A stretch of 64,000 nucleotides of DNA from Sansalvadorimonas sp965221135 (GTDB lineage: Bacteria > Pseudomonadota > Gammaproteobacteria > Pseudomonadales > Endozoicomonadaceae), in NCBI GenBank assembly GCA_965221135.1, contig CBDCRZ010000048.1, positions 35,742 to 99,741 on the forward strand. Reading direction: 5' to 3'. Below the pieces are notes generated by a model. It ran no database searches, had not been told where the DNA came from, and was given only the letters and a program-made list of their open reading frames with translations. Position numbers and translations under genes: made by a program. Positions within the stretch are counted from its first letter, which is position 1. Every line of letters starts with the position of its first letter. This document shows, piece by piece, positions 9,280 to 18,004 of the stretch.

Positions 9280-9331
9280 GTTGAGCTAAGTAGTTAAGCT
9301 AAGTAGTTAAGCTAAACAGTTAAGTTAAATA
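9280..9331. repeat. Four tandem copies of a 13-bp repeat
   Basis: Units start at 9280, 9293, 9306 and 9319. The consensus is GTTAAGCTAAGTA, with one to three changes per copy. The last unit overlaps the final codons and stop of the TauE/SafE gene on the minus strand, so copy-number change could alter that C-terminus. Confidence 0.85.
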
Positions 9332-10078
9332 GTTCTGCCAAATTAATCTCGCCGACATAATTATACAAACCACCACAATCAATGGCCGAATCAATTTCTG
9401 GCCTTTGGTCAAAACCAGTTTGGAGCCGATTCGGGCACCGATAAACTGAGCACCAATCATCACCAGTCCAACACTCCAAATGACATTTCCTCCGGCAATA
9501 AAAAACGCCAGAGATGTGATATTACTGATGAAATTGAGCACCTTGGTATGTGCGGTCGCTTTAGGTAATGAATAGCCGAGCAGAGTGACAAAGCCTATGG
9601 CAAAGAAAGAGCCGGTCCCGGGGCCAAAAAAACCATCATAAAAGCCGACGCCAAAACCAATGGTCAAAGCAAAGGTATTAATAGAAACCCTTTGTGTGCC
9701 GCCTTCAAGGTTCTTTGAAAAAAGAAAAAAGAGGGCGATACCAGCCAGCATAAAAGGAACGAATGCCGTAAGAAAGTCAGCATTGATGTTCTGAACCAGT
9801 ATCGTTCCCGTGGCGGCACCAACAAACGTCATAAAGATGGGAGTACGCATCTCTTTGAGTTTGACCGCACCTGCCCGGACAAAATAGTAACTGGCGCTAA
9901 AACTGCCGCCGCAGGCCTGAAGCTTGTTCGTCGCGAGAGTTTGAATCGGTGGAATGCCAACAGAAAGCATGGCCGGAATTGTAATCAAACCACCACCACC
10001 GGCCATGGCATCAATACAGCCTGCTACACCGGCAACAAAAAACAGCAGCACTAGAATATCTGGAGAAAGAAGCTCCAT
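9320..10078 (-). CDS. TauE/SafE (TSUP) family permease
   Basis: An inner-membrane protein of about 252 residues of the sulfite/organosulfonate exporter family. About eight hydrophobic segments are present. The first repeat has CIDAMAGGGGLITIPAMLSVGIPPIQTLATNKLQ, and the second half has the matching GFYDGFFGPGTGSFF and KATAHTKVLNFISN motifs, the internal duplication typical of TSUP proteins. I choose ATG 10078 with AGGG upstream; a GTG two codons earlier is possible. Substrate is not predictable. The 3' end is built from a 13-bp tandem repeat. Confidence 0.88.
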   Translation of the reverse strand: MELLSPDILVLLFFVAGVAGCIDAMAGGGGLITIPAMLSVGIPPIQTLATNKLQACGGSFSASYYFVRAGAVKLKEMRTPIFMTFVGAATGTILVQNINADFLTAFVPFMLAGIALFFLFSKNLEGGTQRVSINTFALTIGFGVGFYDGFFGPGTGSFFAIGFVTLLGYSLPKATAHTKVLNFISNITSLAFFIAGGNVIWSVGLVMIGAQFIGARIGSKLVLTKGQKLIRPLIVVVCIIMSARLIWQNYLT

Positions 10079-10084
10079 GGTCAC

Positions 10085-10673
10085 CCTGTAAAGTCATGAA
10101 AGAGGAAAAGTATGAAACATAATAGTAACTCTCTCCCTCTATCATTGTCTTTGTGAGATTTACCTGGCACACCACTCCAGTTTCTCTGCCCTATAGCAAT
10201 ACCAGAATTTCCCATGTCAGCTCAATACCATATCCGGCTGTCCACCGACGAACTTGCGGTGAAGGGCGGCCAGCGACTCGGCATTGCTGTCCTTGCCAAG
10301 AGCTGTCAGATCGGCGACGACAATAGAGTGAGGGCGTATCTTCCTGTGACGAGTCAGAAAACCGCTGAGTTCAGTCAGCCTTGTTAGTATATCCTCTGAC
10401 AATGTCATCTGCAGATTGTGCAGAATAGGGTTAATCCCGGACGATCTGAACACCTGTGATTTTGAGGCTAACAAGTTTGGTTTAACGGGATGAACCTCAA
10501 GTTTTGGGGTGATAGTTCTACATTCTGAAGGTCTTAATGGCCTCCGTATGAAGCCGCCATAGTTAAACGGCCAGGAATCTGATTGGGGAACTAATACATC
10601 TCATTATTATCTTATAAGTGCCCAGCCAGACATTATGGACTGGGTAATGAAAAGCTAACAATAAGGTTATGAA
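10085..10673. other. Gene-poor interval of 590 bp
   Basis: Between the divergent permease and the TPR-like gene. It holds one weak minus-strand frame (10217-10474, listed separately) and otherwise no convincing gene. Presumably both promoters lie here, but I could not pick reliable -35/-10 pairs. Confidence 0.5.
10217..10474 (-). CDS. Hypothetical short ORF, possibly a gene remnant
   Basis: An 85-codon frame starting with TTG, or 63 codons from ATG 10408. No good ribosome site precedes either start. The amino-acid mix (SEDILTRLTELSGFL and IRPHSIVVADLTALGK) looks protein-like and the base composition is higher in GC than the flanks, which suggests the 3' remnant of a former gene. I do not recognise a family. 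Confidence 0.25.
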   Translation of the reverse strand: MLASKSQVFRSSGINPILHNLQMTLSEDILTRLTELSGFLTRHRKIRPHSIVVADLTALGKDSNAESLAALHRKFVGGQPDMVLS

Positions 10674-12995
10674 ATGATTCCTCGCCGGCCCTCTAATGCA
10701 CAACCAGGCAGAACTGTCAGTTTGGATCCAGAGCCACATTCTAAAAAAACAAAGGATTGTAAAGTTGATTGGAAAGAAGCTGGCAGTGGATTTCAAACTG
10801 AGCGTGTTCGAATTGTAACATCAACGTCTGTTACGACTAATCCTCTGGATTCAATAAGCGAATTCCCACAGCTACCAGGTAAAGCAACGGTATTGCCGGT
10901 TACGACGCCAATATGGCCTGTTTCTGCTGGACTCCATGAAAGACGGGGTGAGAAATATGCTGAACCTGTTCTTGAGCCTGAAGCTGATATGCAGCCAGAT
11001 CAAAGTCTTGACTCAAAGTCTTGTCCATTCGTTCAAAAGAGGGAAGGGCGAAAATCTTATGCACAGGCTCTTGTCAGCAAACCCGTGATTGAAAAGAAGA
11101 TGTCTCCGGGCGGAGATAAAGTAGTAACAGCCACTTCTCCGCCATTAAATGAAAAAGAAATTGTTTCACCAGAAGAGACTGACAAAGGGGACAGTGAGGC
11201 TCTCACAACTCAGCAGCAACAGAAGGAATTATTTTCCAGCGTACTGCAATCACAACCGCCCGCATCCGCCCGTCGGCCTTTAGAGCCGGCCTTAAAATTG
11301 TCAAAGCAAACAGTAAGAAGACATAAAGTAGTAATTAGAACAAGGCGTGAAGTAGAAAACATGATATACACTGAGCATCCTGAAGCTTTGGATGCGGCAA
11401 AACTGCTTTATCTTTCAGATGAGAATGATCAGAAAAACTTGGCTGTATATTGCTTTTGTTTGAAAAAGTGTGGTTATGGGGAGGACGCTTTTGTTTTAAT
11501 GGAAGCGAGGCGGAAGATTTGTGGGGATCAGCATATATCGAACAGGCTTTTACTCGAGTATGTCGGCAGTTTGAATGCGAAGGGAGAATCAAAGGCGGCA
11601 TTGGTGTTAATAAATGAAGTATTGTCAAAGTTGTCCCATGATAAACAGGATTACTTTCGCTTTATTCAGCTAAAGGCTGACAGCCTCAAAGAGCTGGGTG
11701 ATATCAAAGCAGCGATTACATTAATTAATGATACTATGGAAGACAGTAATTCAATAAGCTGTTGTAGTAGTGGGCAACGTCATACTTTGTTGAGGTCAAT
11801 ATGTTTTTGTCTTAAAAAAGTACTATCTGTACATGTTTTAACCTCGGCTGAGCGTGCAGAATATACCAGGCTCCTGAGATGGTATCGGAAGTCTCTTGAT
11901 AAGAAAAAACAGAATGAATCTATAGACGTGGCAATTGAAAGCATTGGGGATTTTTCAAGGTTTGTGGAGAATATTAGAGAGTTTGAAGAAGCATATCTGC
12001 GTGTAGAAAGGCAATGGAAAGAGCATATATTCAAGTCGGAACTGGAACGAAAGTACTATTATATCCGTATGATAAAGCATAAAGCTGTCTACCTCTGGCA
12101 TAAAGGGAAACATGATGATGCCATGCGTCTGGCGCAGAATGAAATACCTGGAGCTATTAAGCTTTTGGAGGATTTAAAACAGAAGAATCCGCTTATCTTG
12201 GGAAAAGCTTTCAATGCTGTGGAGGTTCTTGTTACAGATCATTGCGCAAGAATGGCAAAGTTCCCAGAAATAAAAAGACGTGAAGCTATGCAAATGCTGA
12301 GGCTGTTTCTCGACAAAAAAGATCAAATACTACCCGATTATATATTGGCGGCTCATCGTTATACACGACTTAGAGTGCTTTTTCTGAAACTGGCGAATCC
12401 TGATGATTACCTCGGATTGCTCAAAAGACTAAATCCTAATGATTTGGATGTCAAAATAGAAAAGATTAGAGTTGATATGGAAATTCAACTGTTTCATGGT
12501 TGTATTTTTTCAGATATGTTGGGGAAAGTTAAGGCTCTCAGAAAAGACCATCCAACTTCAATAAGTGTTAAAACATTAGAAGGGGAGTTGTTATATAATC
12601 TTGCCTGTAAAGCAATTACTGCTGGTAGTTCTGATGCTGAGCATGTAATTAAGGAATGTACGGACGTTTTAAATCAGCTGATAGCAGTTGCTCAGAGCCA
12701 TCAAGCCTATTCGTTGCGTGGTCATCTGGCAGGAATAGTGGGTGAAGGAGAGGTATCAAGATGGTGCCATGAAAAGGCAAAGACTGTGTCAACGTTGAAA
12801 ACCAGGCGCATTGATGAATTTACTGAAGTTCATGCGGCTTGGGAGGCAAGAAAAGAAGAAACAGCACTCTGTTTCAAGGAAATGTCCCTGAATATTCCGA
12901 ACACAGATCCTGATGGATATTCAGAATATATGGCAGAGAGGGGCAATCCCCCGACTTTACAGGACTATATATCAAGCAAAGAGGCATTGTCCTGA
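10674..12995 (+). CDS. Large TPR-like helical repeat protein, unknown function
   Basis: A 773-residue protein. Residues 1-220 are polar and low in hydrophobic residues, probably disordered. From about residue 225 it becomes strongly helical, with TPR-like units such as SLNAKGESKAALVLINEVL followed by KADSLKELGDIKAAITLIND, and later SKNPL-type helices to the C-terminus. There is no signal peptide and no enzyme motif. The middle of the gene is AT-rich (poor codon bias, many AAA, ATA, TTG) compared with the catabolic genes further right, suggesting low expression or acquisition. The ATG is preceded by AAGG. It stands alone on the plus strand. A scaffold or effector role is possible but unproven. 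Confidence 0.65.
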   Translation: MIPRRPSNAQPGRTVSLDPEPHSKKTKDCKVDWKEAGSGFQTERVRIVTSTSVTTNPLDSISEFPQLPGKATVLPVTTPIWPVSAGLHERRGEKYAEPVLEPEADMQPDQSLDSKSCPFVQKREGRKSYAQALVSKPVIEKKMSPGGDKVVTATSPPLNEKEIVSPEETDKGDSEALTTQQQQKELFSSVLQSQPPASARRPLEPALKLSKQTVRRHKVVIRTRREVENMIYTEHPEALDAAKLLYLSDENDQKNLAVYCFCLKKCGYGEDAFVLMEARRKICGDQHISNRLLLEYVGSLNAKGESKAALVLINEVLSKLSHDKQDYFRFIQLKADSLKELGDIKAAITLINDTMEDSNSISCCSSGQRHTLLRSICFCLKKVLSVHVLTSAERAEYTRLLRWYRKSLDKKKQNESIDVAIESIGDFSRFVENIREFEEAYLRVERQWKEHIFKSELERKYYYIRMIKHKAVYLWHKGKHDDAMRLAQNEIPGAIKLLEDLKQKNPLILGKAFNAVEVLVTDHCARMAKFPEIKRREAMQMLRLFLDKKDQILPDYILAAHRYTRLRVLFLKLANPDDYLGLLKRLNPNDLDVKIEKIRVDMEIQLFHGCIFSDMLGKVKALRKDHPTSISVKTLEGELLYNLACKAITAGSSDAEHVIKECTDVLNQLIAVAQSHQAYSLRGHLAGIVGEGEVSRWCHEKAKTVSTLKTRRIDEFTEVHAAWEARKEETALCFKEMSLNIPNTDPDGYSEYMAERGNPPTLQDYISSKEALS

Positions 12996-13185
12996 ATTTA
13001 TTATCAGCTGACATTTTGGTGTTTGATCGGGTTAAGACAAAAGCAATTCGGGGTAGGTTCTAAATAGTAATAAAATCCCCTAAGACTGGATTAAGGCAAT
13101 AGGTGTCAATCTGTCTTGTTTATTTCGTAAGTCTAACCTTGGTGTTTATTTCGCTGACACTGGCAATTTACGATTGAGGACGCTT

Positions 13186-13210
13186 GGGTAAAACTAAAAA
13201 AGCTTTACCC
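13186..13210. repeat. Small hairpin left of the MITE-like element
   Basis: GGGTAAA at 13186-13192 pairs with TTTACCC at 13204-13210 over an 11-nt A-rich loop. It may be a terminator remnant for the upstream gene. The rest of 12996-13237 shows nothing else. Confidence 0.4.
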
Positions 13211-13237
13211 GACTATCAAAAGGGAGTGATGTACTAC

Positions 13238-13424
13238 AGGAGCCTGATCGAGGATAGACTAGGAGCCTGATCGAGGATAGACGCCCTGCTACGATCGAAT
13301 CGGATTTGGCCGTTTTTGGAGATGTTTTTTGTTAAATAGAACCACTACTCGCCTCAAAACAACTCCAAAAATGACTCAACCCGGCTTGGCTCTCGCTACG
13401 GCCGCTATTCTCGGTCAGGCTCCT
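13238..13424. mobile_element. MITE-like inverted-repeat element
   Basis: Terminal inverted repeats of 24 bp, 20 matching, bound a 164-bp core (13261-13284 and 13401-13424; both begin AGGAGCCTGA read inward). Inside is a second palindrome (13313-13328 with 13356-13371, 15 of 16 pairs). The first 22 bp of the left end are duplicated directly at 13238-13259. There is no transposase frame. No clear target-site duplication was seen. It ends 11 bp from the thioesterase stop codon. The low coding content and ends suggest a non-autonomous transposon. Confidence 0.65.
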
Positions 13425-13434
13425 GGTACCGAAA

Positions 13435-13890
13435 TCAGGGAAGAGCTGAGGCAGCAATACCCTTCTGGTGGGCGGCTTCCATAAAGGCAGGTTTGCGGCG
13501 AGGTTTACCGGTGGCCAGAGATATACAGACAAAATCCATCTCAGCACGGAGCAGGGTGGCATTGTCCTGCAGTCGAATAATCTGGAACTGGCGCTTCATG
13601 CGCAGACGATCACCGGCCAGCAACCAGGTTCCTACCGAGAGCAGGTCGCCAGCATTGGCGGCAGCCAGATATTGAACGCGGGTTTCCGTGGTGGCCATAC
13701 CCACACAGGCCTGTTTCCAGGCATCCCATGGCGCACCCAGATTGGAAATATGCTGCCAGCCAGCTTCTTCCAGCCAGTGCAGATACTGAACATTATTAAC
13801 ATGCCCCAGGCGGTCTTCATGTTCGCGGCAGCAGGAAATTTTCCAGGTAAATGGATTGGGTCGATCCCAGTTCAAAGCGGGGGAAGCCAT
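13435..13890 (-). CDS. Hotdog acyl-CoA thioesterase (4HBT family)
   Basis: A 151-residue single hotdog-domain protein. The active-site segment is HEDRLGHVNNVQYLHWLEEAG (about residues 24-44), the usual place of the Asp or Glu and the GHVNN turn in 4-hydroxybenzoyl-CoA and YbgC-type thioesterases, which hydrolyse acyl-CoA thioesters. GGAG lies 7 bases before the ATG. It is divergent from the DUF2058 gene and stands alone. A MITE-like element abuts its 3' end. The substrate is unknown; two further hotdog thioesterases are at 41103-42173. Confidence 0.85.
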   Translation of the reverse strand: MASPALNWDRPNPFTWKISCCREHEDRLGHVNNVQYLHWLEEAGWQHISNLGAPWDAWKQACVGMATTETRVQYLAAANAGDLLSVGTWLLAGDRLRMKRQFQIIRLQDNATLLRAEMDFVCISLATGKPRRKPAFMEAAHQKGIAASALP

Positions 13891-14007
13891 AGCGCACTCC
13901 GGCGACTCATTATTATTCAGTGAAATGATAATGGTAACACTGGTTTGAGGTCAGAGAAGGGATATAATCCGGATATATTCCTTGCATCAACAGAAATCTA
14001 ACGATCT

Positions 14008-14565
14008 ATGAGCTCATTACGCGACCAACTTATGAAATCTGGTGTAGCTAGCAAAAAGCAGCAACAGCAGGCTCGCAGTCAGAAGAAACAGAACAAAAAA
14101 CAGGGTGTAGACCCTCAGGCTGAAAATCGCCGCCGTCTGGAAGAAGAGAAGAAGAAACAGGTCGCCCGGGACAAAGAACTGAACCGTCAGCGTGAAGCTG
14201 CGCGGGCAGAAAAAGAGAAACAAGCCCAGATTCGCCAGATCATTGAAACCAATACTGTTCGCCGTGAAGAGGGTGATACCAGTTACAGTTTCGTTGATAA
14301 CAAGAAGATCAAGTCGTGGTATCTTACAGACAAGCAGGTTGAAGAGCTAAGCAGCGGCCGTCTGGCTATGGCCAAGAAGGGTGAAGACAAGCAGGGGGAA
14401 GGGGAGTACGCCCTGATTTCTGGCAAGGTGGCTGAGCGCCTGGCAGAACGCCTGGCAGATGAAGCCGATCAATACCTGCTGGTGAATAACAAAGGCAAGC
14501 AGGAAGAAGTCGACGAAGATGACCCATACGCCGACTACAAGATTCCAGATGATTTGATGTGGTAA
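14008..14565 (+). CDS. yaiL: DUF2058 (YaiL-like) protein
   Basis: A 185-residue protein starting MSSLRDQLMKSGVASKKQ, the hallmark N-terminus of the DUF2058/YaiL family. Residues 15-75 form a long, highly charged Lys/Gln/Arg helix, likely a coiled coil that binds nucleic acid. The second half has the family's VDNKKIKSWYLTDKQ segment and an acidic C-terminus (EEVDEDDPYADYKIPDDLMW). The family is described as nucleoprotein or polynucleotide-associated in E. coli; the biochemical role is unclear. It is monocistronic and divergent from the thioesterase. Confidence 0.9.
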   Translation: MSSLRDQLMKSGVASKKQQQQARSQKKQNKKQGVDPQAENRRRLEEEKKKQVARDKELNRQREAARAEKEKQAQIRQIIETNTVRREEGDTSYSFVDNKKIKSWYLTDKQVEELSSGRLAMAKKGEDKQGEGEYALISGKVAERLAERLADEADQYLLVNNKGKQEEVDEDDPYADYKIPDDLMW

Positions 14566-14618
14566 GGAAGAGGTTTCTTACTCAGGGGATGCAAGTTCAG
14601 TGAACGGGGAAGAGGATG

Positions 14619-14697
14619 ATTGGTATTTCCCGGAGACCATGGATGGCCGATAGCGCCGCAGGGCAGGGGCACCCTGTCAGCGCGGGGAAATACCAAT
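14619..14697. repeat. Long hairpin with perfect 13-bp arms
   Basis: ATTGGTATTTCCC at 14619-14631 is perfectly inverted at 14685-14697. The 53-nt loop can itself fold (GCGC and CAGGG/CCCTG arms). No T run follows, so it is not a standard terminator. It could be an mRNA 3' stabiliser of the DUF2058 transcript or an intergenic palindromic repeat. Confidence 0.6.
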
Positions 14698-14760
14698 TAT
14701 GCTCTGGCGGTGCCGGTTAAAAGGGTGTCATTGAAAAGGACGCTTTTAGGGCTGGTACAG

Positions 14761-15261
14761 TCAGTCATCGCTATCCTGCTCATTAGCTGCTTCTTGACCT
14801 TGATTGGGCTGCTGCAATTCCTTCATAGCTGACATCATTGCCTGCTGAAGGGTGATTTTGTTCTCGGCAAGCTCAACAATTTTGGTAAATACGGCCCCCA
14901 TAATGTGACGGCTGATCATAATGCCTTCATCTATAAGGGGGCCAATGCTCTCCCGGTCGCCCCGCAGCATAATCCGCAGAGAAAGAATATCATCCATCGC
15001 AATAATGGAAGCTGGTGCCAGGGCAGGGGAAATGGCCGCTGCAAGGGTAGTAGCATTCTCACTGGGCTTTAACTGCACCGAAGTCATCATCACCGCAGTC
15101 AAATCGTCTGCCTCAGGCTCATAACAGTACAGCTCCGACTGAATATTCTCTGCCAGATCAAACAGCCAGCAGTCTGCAGGATCATCTGTTTCCCGCGGCT
15201 GAGGATTCATATTGTACTTGCTGAGATGTTCGTTAATGGCCTGCTTTGTTAAAGGGTTCAT
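14761..15261 (-). CDS. Hypothetical protein, second gene of an unknown pair
   Basis: A 166-residue cytoplasmic-looking protein with an acidic, Gln-rich C-terminus (QEAANEQDSDD). I do not recognise a family. Its start overlaps the stop of the upstream gene by ATGA (15258-15261), so the two are coupled. Size, acidity and mixed alpha/beta pattern (LFDLAENIQSELYCYEPEADDL, then LTAVMMTSVQL) would suit a small chaperone or YbjN-like fold, but this is only an impression. Confidence 0.7.
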   Translation of the reverse strand: MNPLTKQAINEHLSKYNMNPQPRETDDPADCWLFDLAENIQSELYCYEPEADDLTAVMMTSVQLKPSENATTLAAAISPALAPASIIAMDDILSLRIMLRGDRESIGPLIDEGIMISRHIMGAVFTKIVELAENKITLQQAMMSAMKELQQPNQGQEAANEQDSDD

Positions 15262-15815
15262 TCGGAAAAGGCTCCATAGAAACTTTCAGAAAGCAGCTCA
15301 GCCATCTTGCGGGCGTGGGCCTGACTAGGGTTGGTTTGGCGGATAGACTCGATGGTCTTCTGCAGCAGGGGAATCAGCACCTGCAAAGCGTTGTAGAAGG
15401 GTTCGGTCACTATGGGGTAGTTGCTGGAGATAATCTGACTTTGGCGCAGAACTACCTGATTAGTCCTCATGTCCACCAAAACCGTCATGGGGCTCAGCAT
15501 GGCGGTGGCATGCTGCATAAAGGCGCTGAGGGCCGGGAGGAAGGCCTCCAGACTCTCTCCTTTAGGAAGAGCGGCATCAAGCACAAGATTCAGGTTCTGC
15601 TGGGGGTGGATACCCGGCGTCAGCAGCGCTGACAGAGTGATTTCTTCATCATTAAAGCTGGTAAAGCGGGATTTGAGGGCTATGCCATATTCATGCTTGG
15701 AGGCGGCGACCTTCTCCATATTCAGAGTCAGCCATTCTTTCTTAAGACGCCGTGCGACGGGCTTAAGCAGTTCTGCAGTTTCCATTGCGTTGGTATCCAT
15801 TTCCTGGTCGGGCAT
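15258..15815 (-). CDS. Hypothetical protein, first gene of an unknown pair
   Basis: A 185-residue protein with no signal peptide, membrane segment or recognised motif. The C-terminal 40 residues are helical. AAGG sits immediately before ATG 15815, too close for an ideal site, so ATG 15800 or 15785 may be the true start. Translation is coupled to the 166-residue protein through a 4-bp overlap, so the two probably form a complex. Both genes are read with ordinary codon usage. Nothing in the context points to a function. Confidence 0.65.
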   Translation of the reverse strand: MPDQEMDTNAMETAELLKPVARRLKKEWLTLNMEKVAASKHEYGIALKSRFTSFNDEEITLSALLTPGIHPQQNLNLVLDAALPKGESLEAFLPALSAFMQHATAMLSPMTVLVDMRTNQVVLRQSQIISSNYPIVTEPFYNALQVLIPLLQKTIESIRQTNPSQAHARKMAELLSESFYGAFSE

Positions 15816-15920
15816 CCTTCCCGGTGGTACATGATAATTATAAGTATCTACTTATTATGGATGATTTCAGAAAAACTGTAGGGGGAGAGGAGGGGACAGG
15901 TCAAAATAATTGGATAGACC

Positions 15921-15958
15921 AAAAAAAACGCCAGTTCCCGAGCAGGAACTGACGTTTT
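15921..15958 (-). terminator. Intrinsic terminator of the TonB2 operon
   Basis: Read on the minus strand, a 14-bp stem with one mismatch (15945-15958 with 15925-15938, 6-nt loop) runs into eight T (15921-15928). It lies 17 bp past the TPR gene stop. Confidence 0.88.
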
Positions 15959-15974
15959 AGAGAGCCGGACCAGC

Positions 15975-17342
15975 TTAGCTGTTCAGGCTTTCTATCCGGG
16001 CGACTTCACGATCAATATGCTTCAGCCACTGATTCGCGTAATCCTTGGAGCGCTTATCTTCACGGGCTTTATTGAAAGCCTTTCGAGCTTCGCTGTATTG
16101 CTTGGTATTAAAGTAAGCCACTCCCAGAGATAGCCAGGCACTGTCTTCACGCTTAACACCGCCTTTCTTCAAACCGAGTTCAAGGGCCTGGATAGCATCC
16201 CTATGGGCGTCTTTGTCCATATAGATATTGCCCAGCTGGGACCAGAGCTCGCCCTTGTCAGACTTCTTGGCAGCAACCTTCATCGCTTTTATGGCTTTGT
16301 CGATCTCCTGAGCCCGGTACCAGGCATTAGAGAGCAGAGCCATATTCTTGCTGGTGTCTTTAATCTGCTTCTTCTTCAATCCTTTCTCAAGAACCTGGCC
16401 GGCCTTGTAAGGCAGGTCAGCATTCAAATAGAGGTAAGCCAGGTTCACCAGCTCGCTCTCTTTGGTCAGGAAGCCCTGAATGTAAGCAGACTCCATGGCG
16501 CCACGCTGCTTGTTCTCTTTGCCTGTTTCGGCATAGATATAACCAAGCTGCATCCAGTAGTCTTTCTTTGGGTAGAGTACCAGCAACTCTTCGAGCAGTT
16601 TGACGGCCTGCTTGATATTGCCTTTCTGATAATGAATATACTGTACGAGGGTCAGCCATTGCTCCTTGGGTGTTTTACCCTTGGCGCGGTACATGGCAAT
16701 GGCTTTTTCCATATCCTTCAGAGAGGCGTTCTGATTGCCCAGCTGATAGTAAGCCTGGCTGCGCAGTACATAAGCGCTGGCACCGGGAGAGACTGTCAGT
16801 TTAAACCAGACATTCAGCTCCTTTACGGCTTCGTTCCATTTCTCCTGAGTCATCAGCAGTTGTGCAACGGTATAACGGGCACTCAACTCCATCGCCAGAG
16901 GAATATCAGGTTGAGAGGCGACACCCTGATAAGAAAGCAGGGCGTTGGGGATATCGTCCCATGAGTAGTACATGTAGCCGTACATGTTATAAACATTGGC
17001 CAGCTCATAGCTGTTCAGAGCCCGTTTACCTGAAGATGTCTCCAGATCGCTAAGCAGGGTCAATGCTTTTTCATAGTCTTCGGCTTCATAAGCTTTCTGT
17101 GCTTTTCCCAGAGCCTCATACACCTTGTTACGCAGTGCAGGAGTTTTGCGGGTTTCCTGGGCAGCAGCAGGACTTTCTGGTGCTGCTGTCACATCGGCCA
17201 TAGGCACCAAAAGCAGCGCGGAGAAGGCGAGTGCCTTACACACAGAATTGAAACTGCTGTGCATCATGTTTTGCTTCATCGTAGCGCGCAGGCTAGTGAG
17301 GCCCTGCCCCCGAGAAGAGGGCATTGGGTTATTCAATGGCAT
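15975..17342 (-). CDS. Periplasmic TPR protein of the TonB2 system
   Basis: A 455-residue protein. A hydrophobic segment (VCKALAFSALLLVPMADVTAA, about residues 34-54) followed by Ala-rich sequence looks like a signal peptide. The mature part is a chain of TPR units, for example LANVYNMYGYMYYSWDD, AYYQLGNQNASLKDMEKAI and LWSQLGNIYMDKDAHRDAI. GAGAGG precedes ATG 17342. An alternative ATG at 17279 would give a more usual signal-peptide length but has no ribosome site. It is the last gene of the DUF3450-TtpC-ExbB-ExbD-TonB-TPR operon; the same order is known from Vibrio TonB2 loci. It probably supports assembly or interaction of the TonB complex in the periplasm. Confidence 0.85.
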   Translation of the reverse strand: MPLNNPMPSSRGQGLTSLRATMKQNMMHSSFNSVCKALAFSALLLVPMADVTAAPESPAAAQETRKTPALRNKVYEALGKAQKAYEAEDYEKALTLLSDLETSSGKRALNSYELANVYNMYGYMYYSWDDIPNALLSYQGVASQPDIPLAMELSARYTVAQLLMTQEKWNEAVKELNVWFKLTVSPGASAYVLRSQAYYQLGNQNASLKDMEKAIAMYRAKGKTPKEQWLTLVQYIHYQKGNIKQAVKLLEELLVLYPKKDYWMQLGYIYAETGKENKQRGAMESAYIQGFLTKESELVNLAYLYLNADLPYKAGQVLEKGLKKKQIKDTSKNMALLSNAWYRAQEIDKAIKAMKVAAKKSDKGELWSQLGNIYMDKDAHRDAIQALELGLKKGGVKREDSAWLSLGVAYFNTKQYSEARKAFNKAREDKRSKDYANQWLKHIDREVARIESLNS

Positions 17343-17384
17343 AGGATTACGCCTCTCTTCTTCTTTTTATTATTAAAAGCCAGC

Positions 17385-17993
17385 TTATTGTTCCAGCTGG
17401 AAGGTGAACTTGTTGAGTACACCCGGCACTTCAATCGCAACCCCATCAACAACACGCGGCTTGTATTTGAACTTCAGGGCCGCTTTGACAGAGGCTTTTT
17501 CAAACACACCCTTCGGCAGACAGTCGACGGGTACCGGGTTTTTGATAGAACCGTTGGCAGTCACTGTATATTCCACGGTGCAGTAACCTTCGATACCACG
17601 GCTGTTTGCACGGCGCGGATAGGTTGGGTTGACTTTCACTATGGGCAGATATTCACCATCAGATGAGTTGAGGCCAACACCCACAGAAATATTCAGATCA
17701 AGACCCTGATTTGGAGCCAGGTTCACCGTGTCAGGGGAAACATCAAAGTTATCCTGCTGGGGTGGTTGAAAATCGGGTGGAGGCTCAACGACATCATCAG
17801 GCTTCTGCGCACGCTCTTCCTTAACCCTGTTTTCGATTTCACGCTCAGGCATATGAATGTTTGCCAGCTTGCGCTGGGGTTCATCATCAACCTTGAGTTC
17901 ACTGGAATCGATCAGGGTCAGCATCATGAAGAACAGCGCACCCGTGACACCGGCTGCCAGTACCAGACTGATCAATACGCGTAATGATTTCAT
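17385..17993 (-). CDS. tonB2: TonB-family energy transducer
   Basis: A 202-residue protein that spans the periplasm and passes proton-motive-force energy from ExbB/ExbD to outer-membrane receptors. One N-terminal membrane anchor (about residues 7-27) is followed by a short Pro-rich stretch (EPPPDFQPPQ, near residue 70), shorter than in E. coli TonB. The C-terminal TonB domain is clear: IVKVNPTYPRRANSRGIEGY near 120-140 and YKPRVVDGVAI before the end. This is the TonB2 subtype, fitting the neighbouring TtpC-like protein. Confidence 0.92.
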   Translation of the reverse strand: MKSLRVLISLVLAAGVTGALFFMMLTLIDSSELKVDDEPQRKLANIHMPEREIENRVKEERAQKPDDVVEPPPDFQPPQQDNFDVSPDTVNLAPNQGLDLNISVGVGLNSSDGEYLPIVKVNPTYPRRANSRGIEGYCTVEYTVTANGSIKNPVPVDCLPKGVFEKASVKAALKFKYKPRVVDGVAIEVPGVLNKFTFQLEQ

Positions 17994-18004
17994 GAATGCA
18001 GCTC

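Noticed and set aside
13332..13562. 76-codon minus-strand frame over the MITE-like element
   Set aside because: It overlaps the thioesterase gene in another frame and has no transposase motif.
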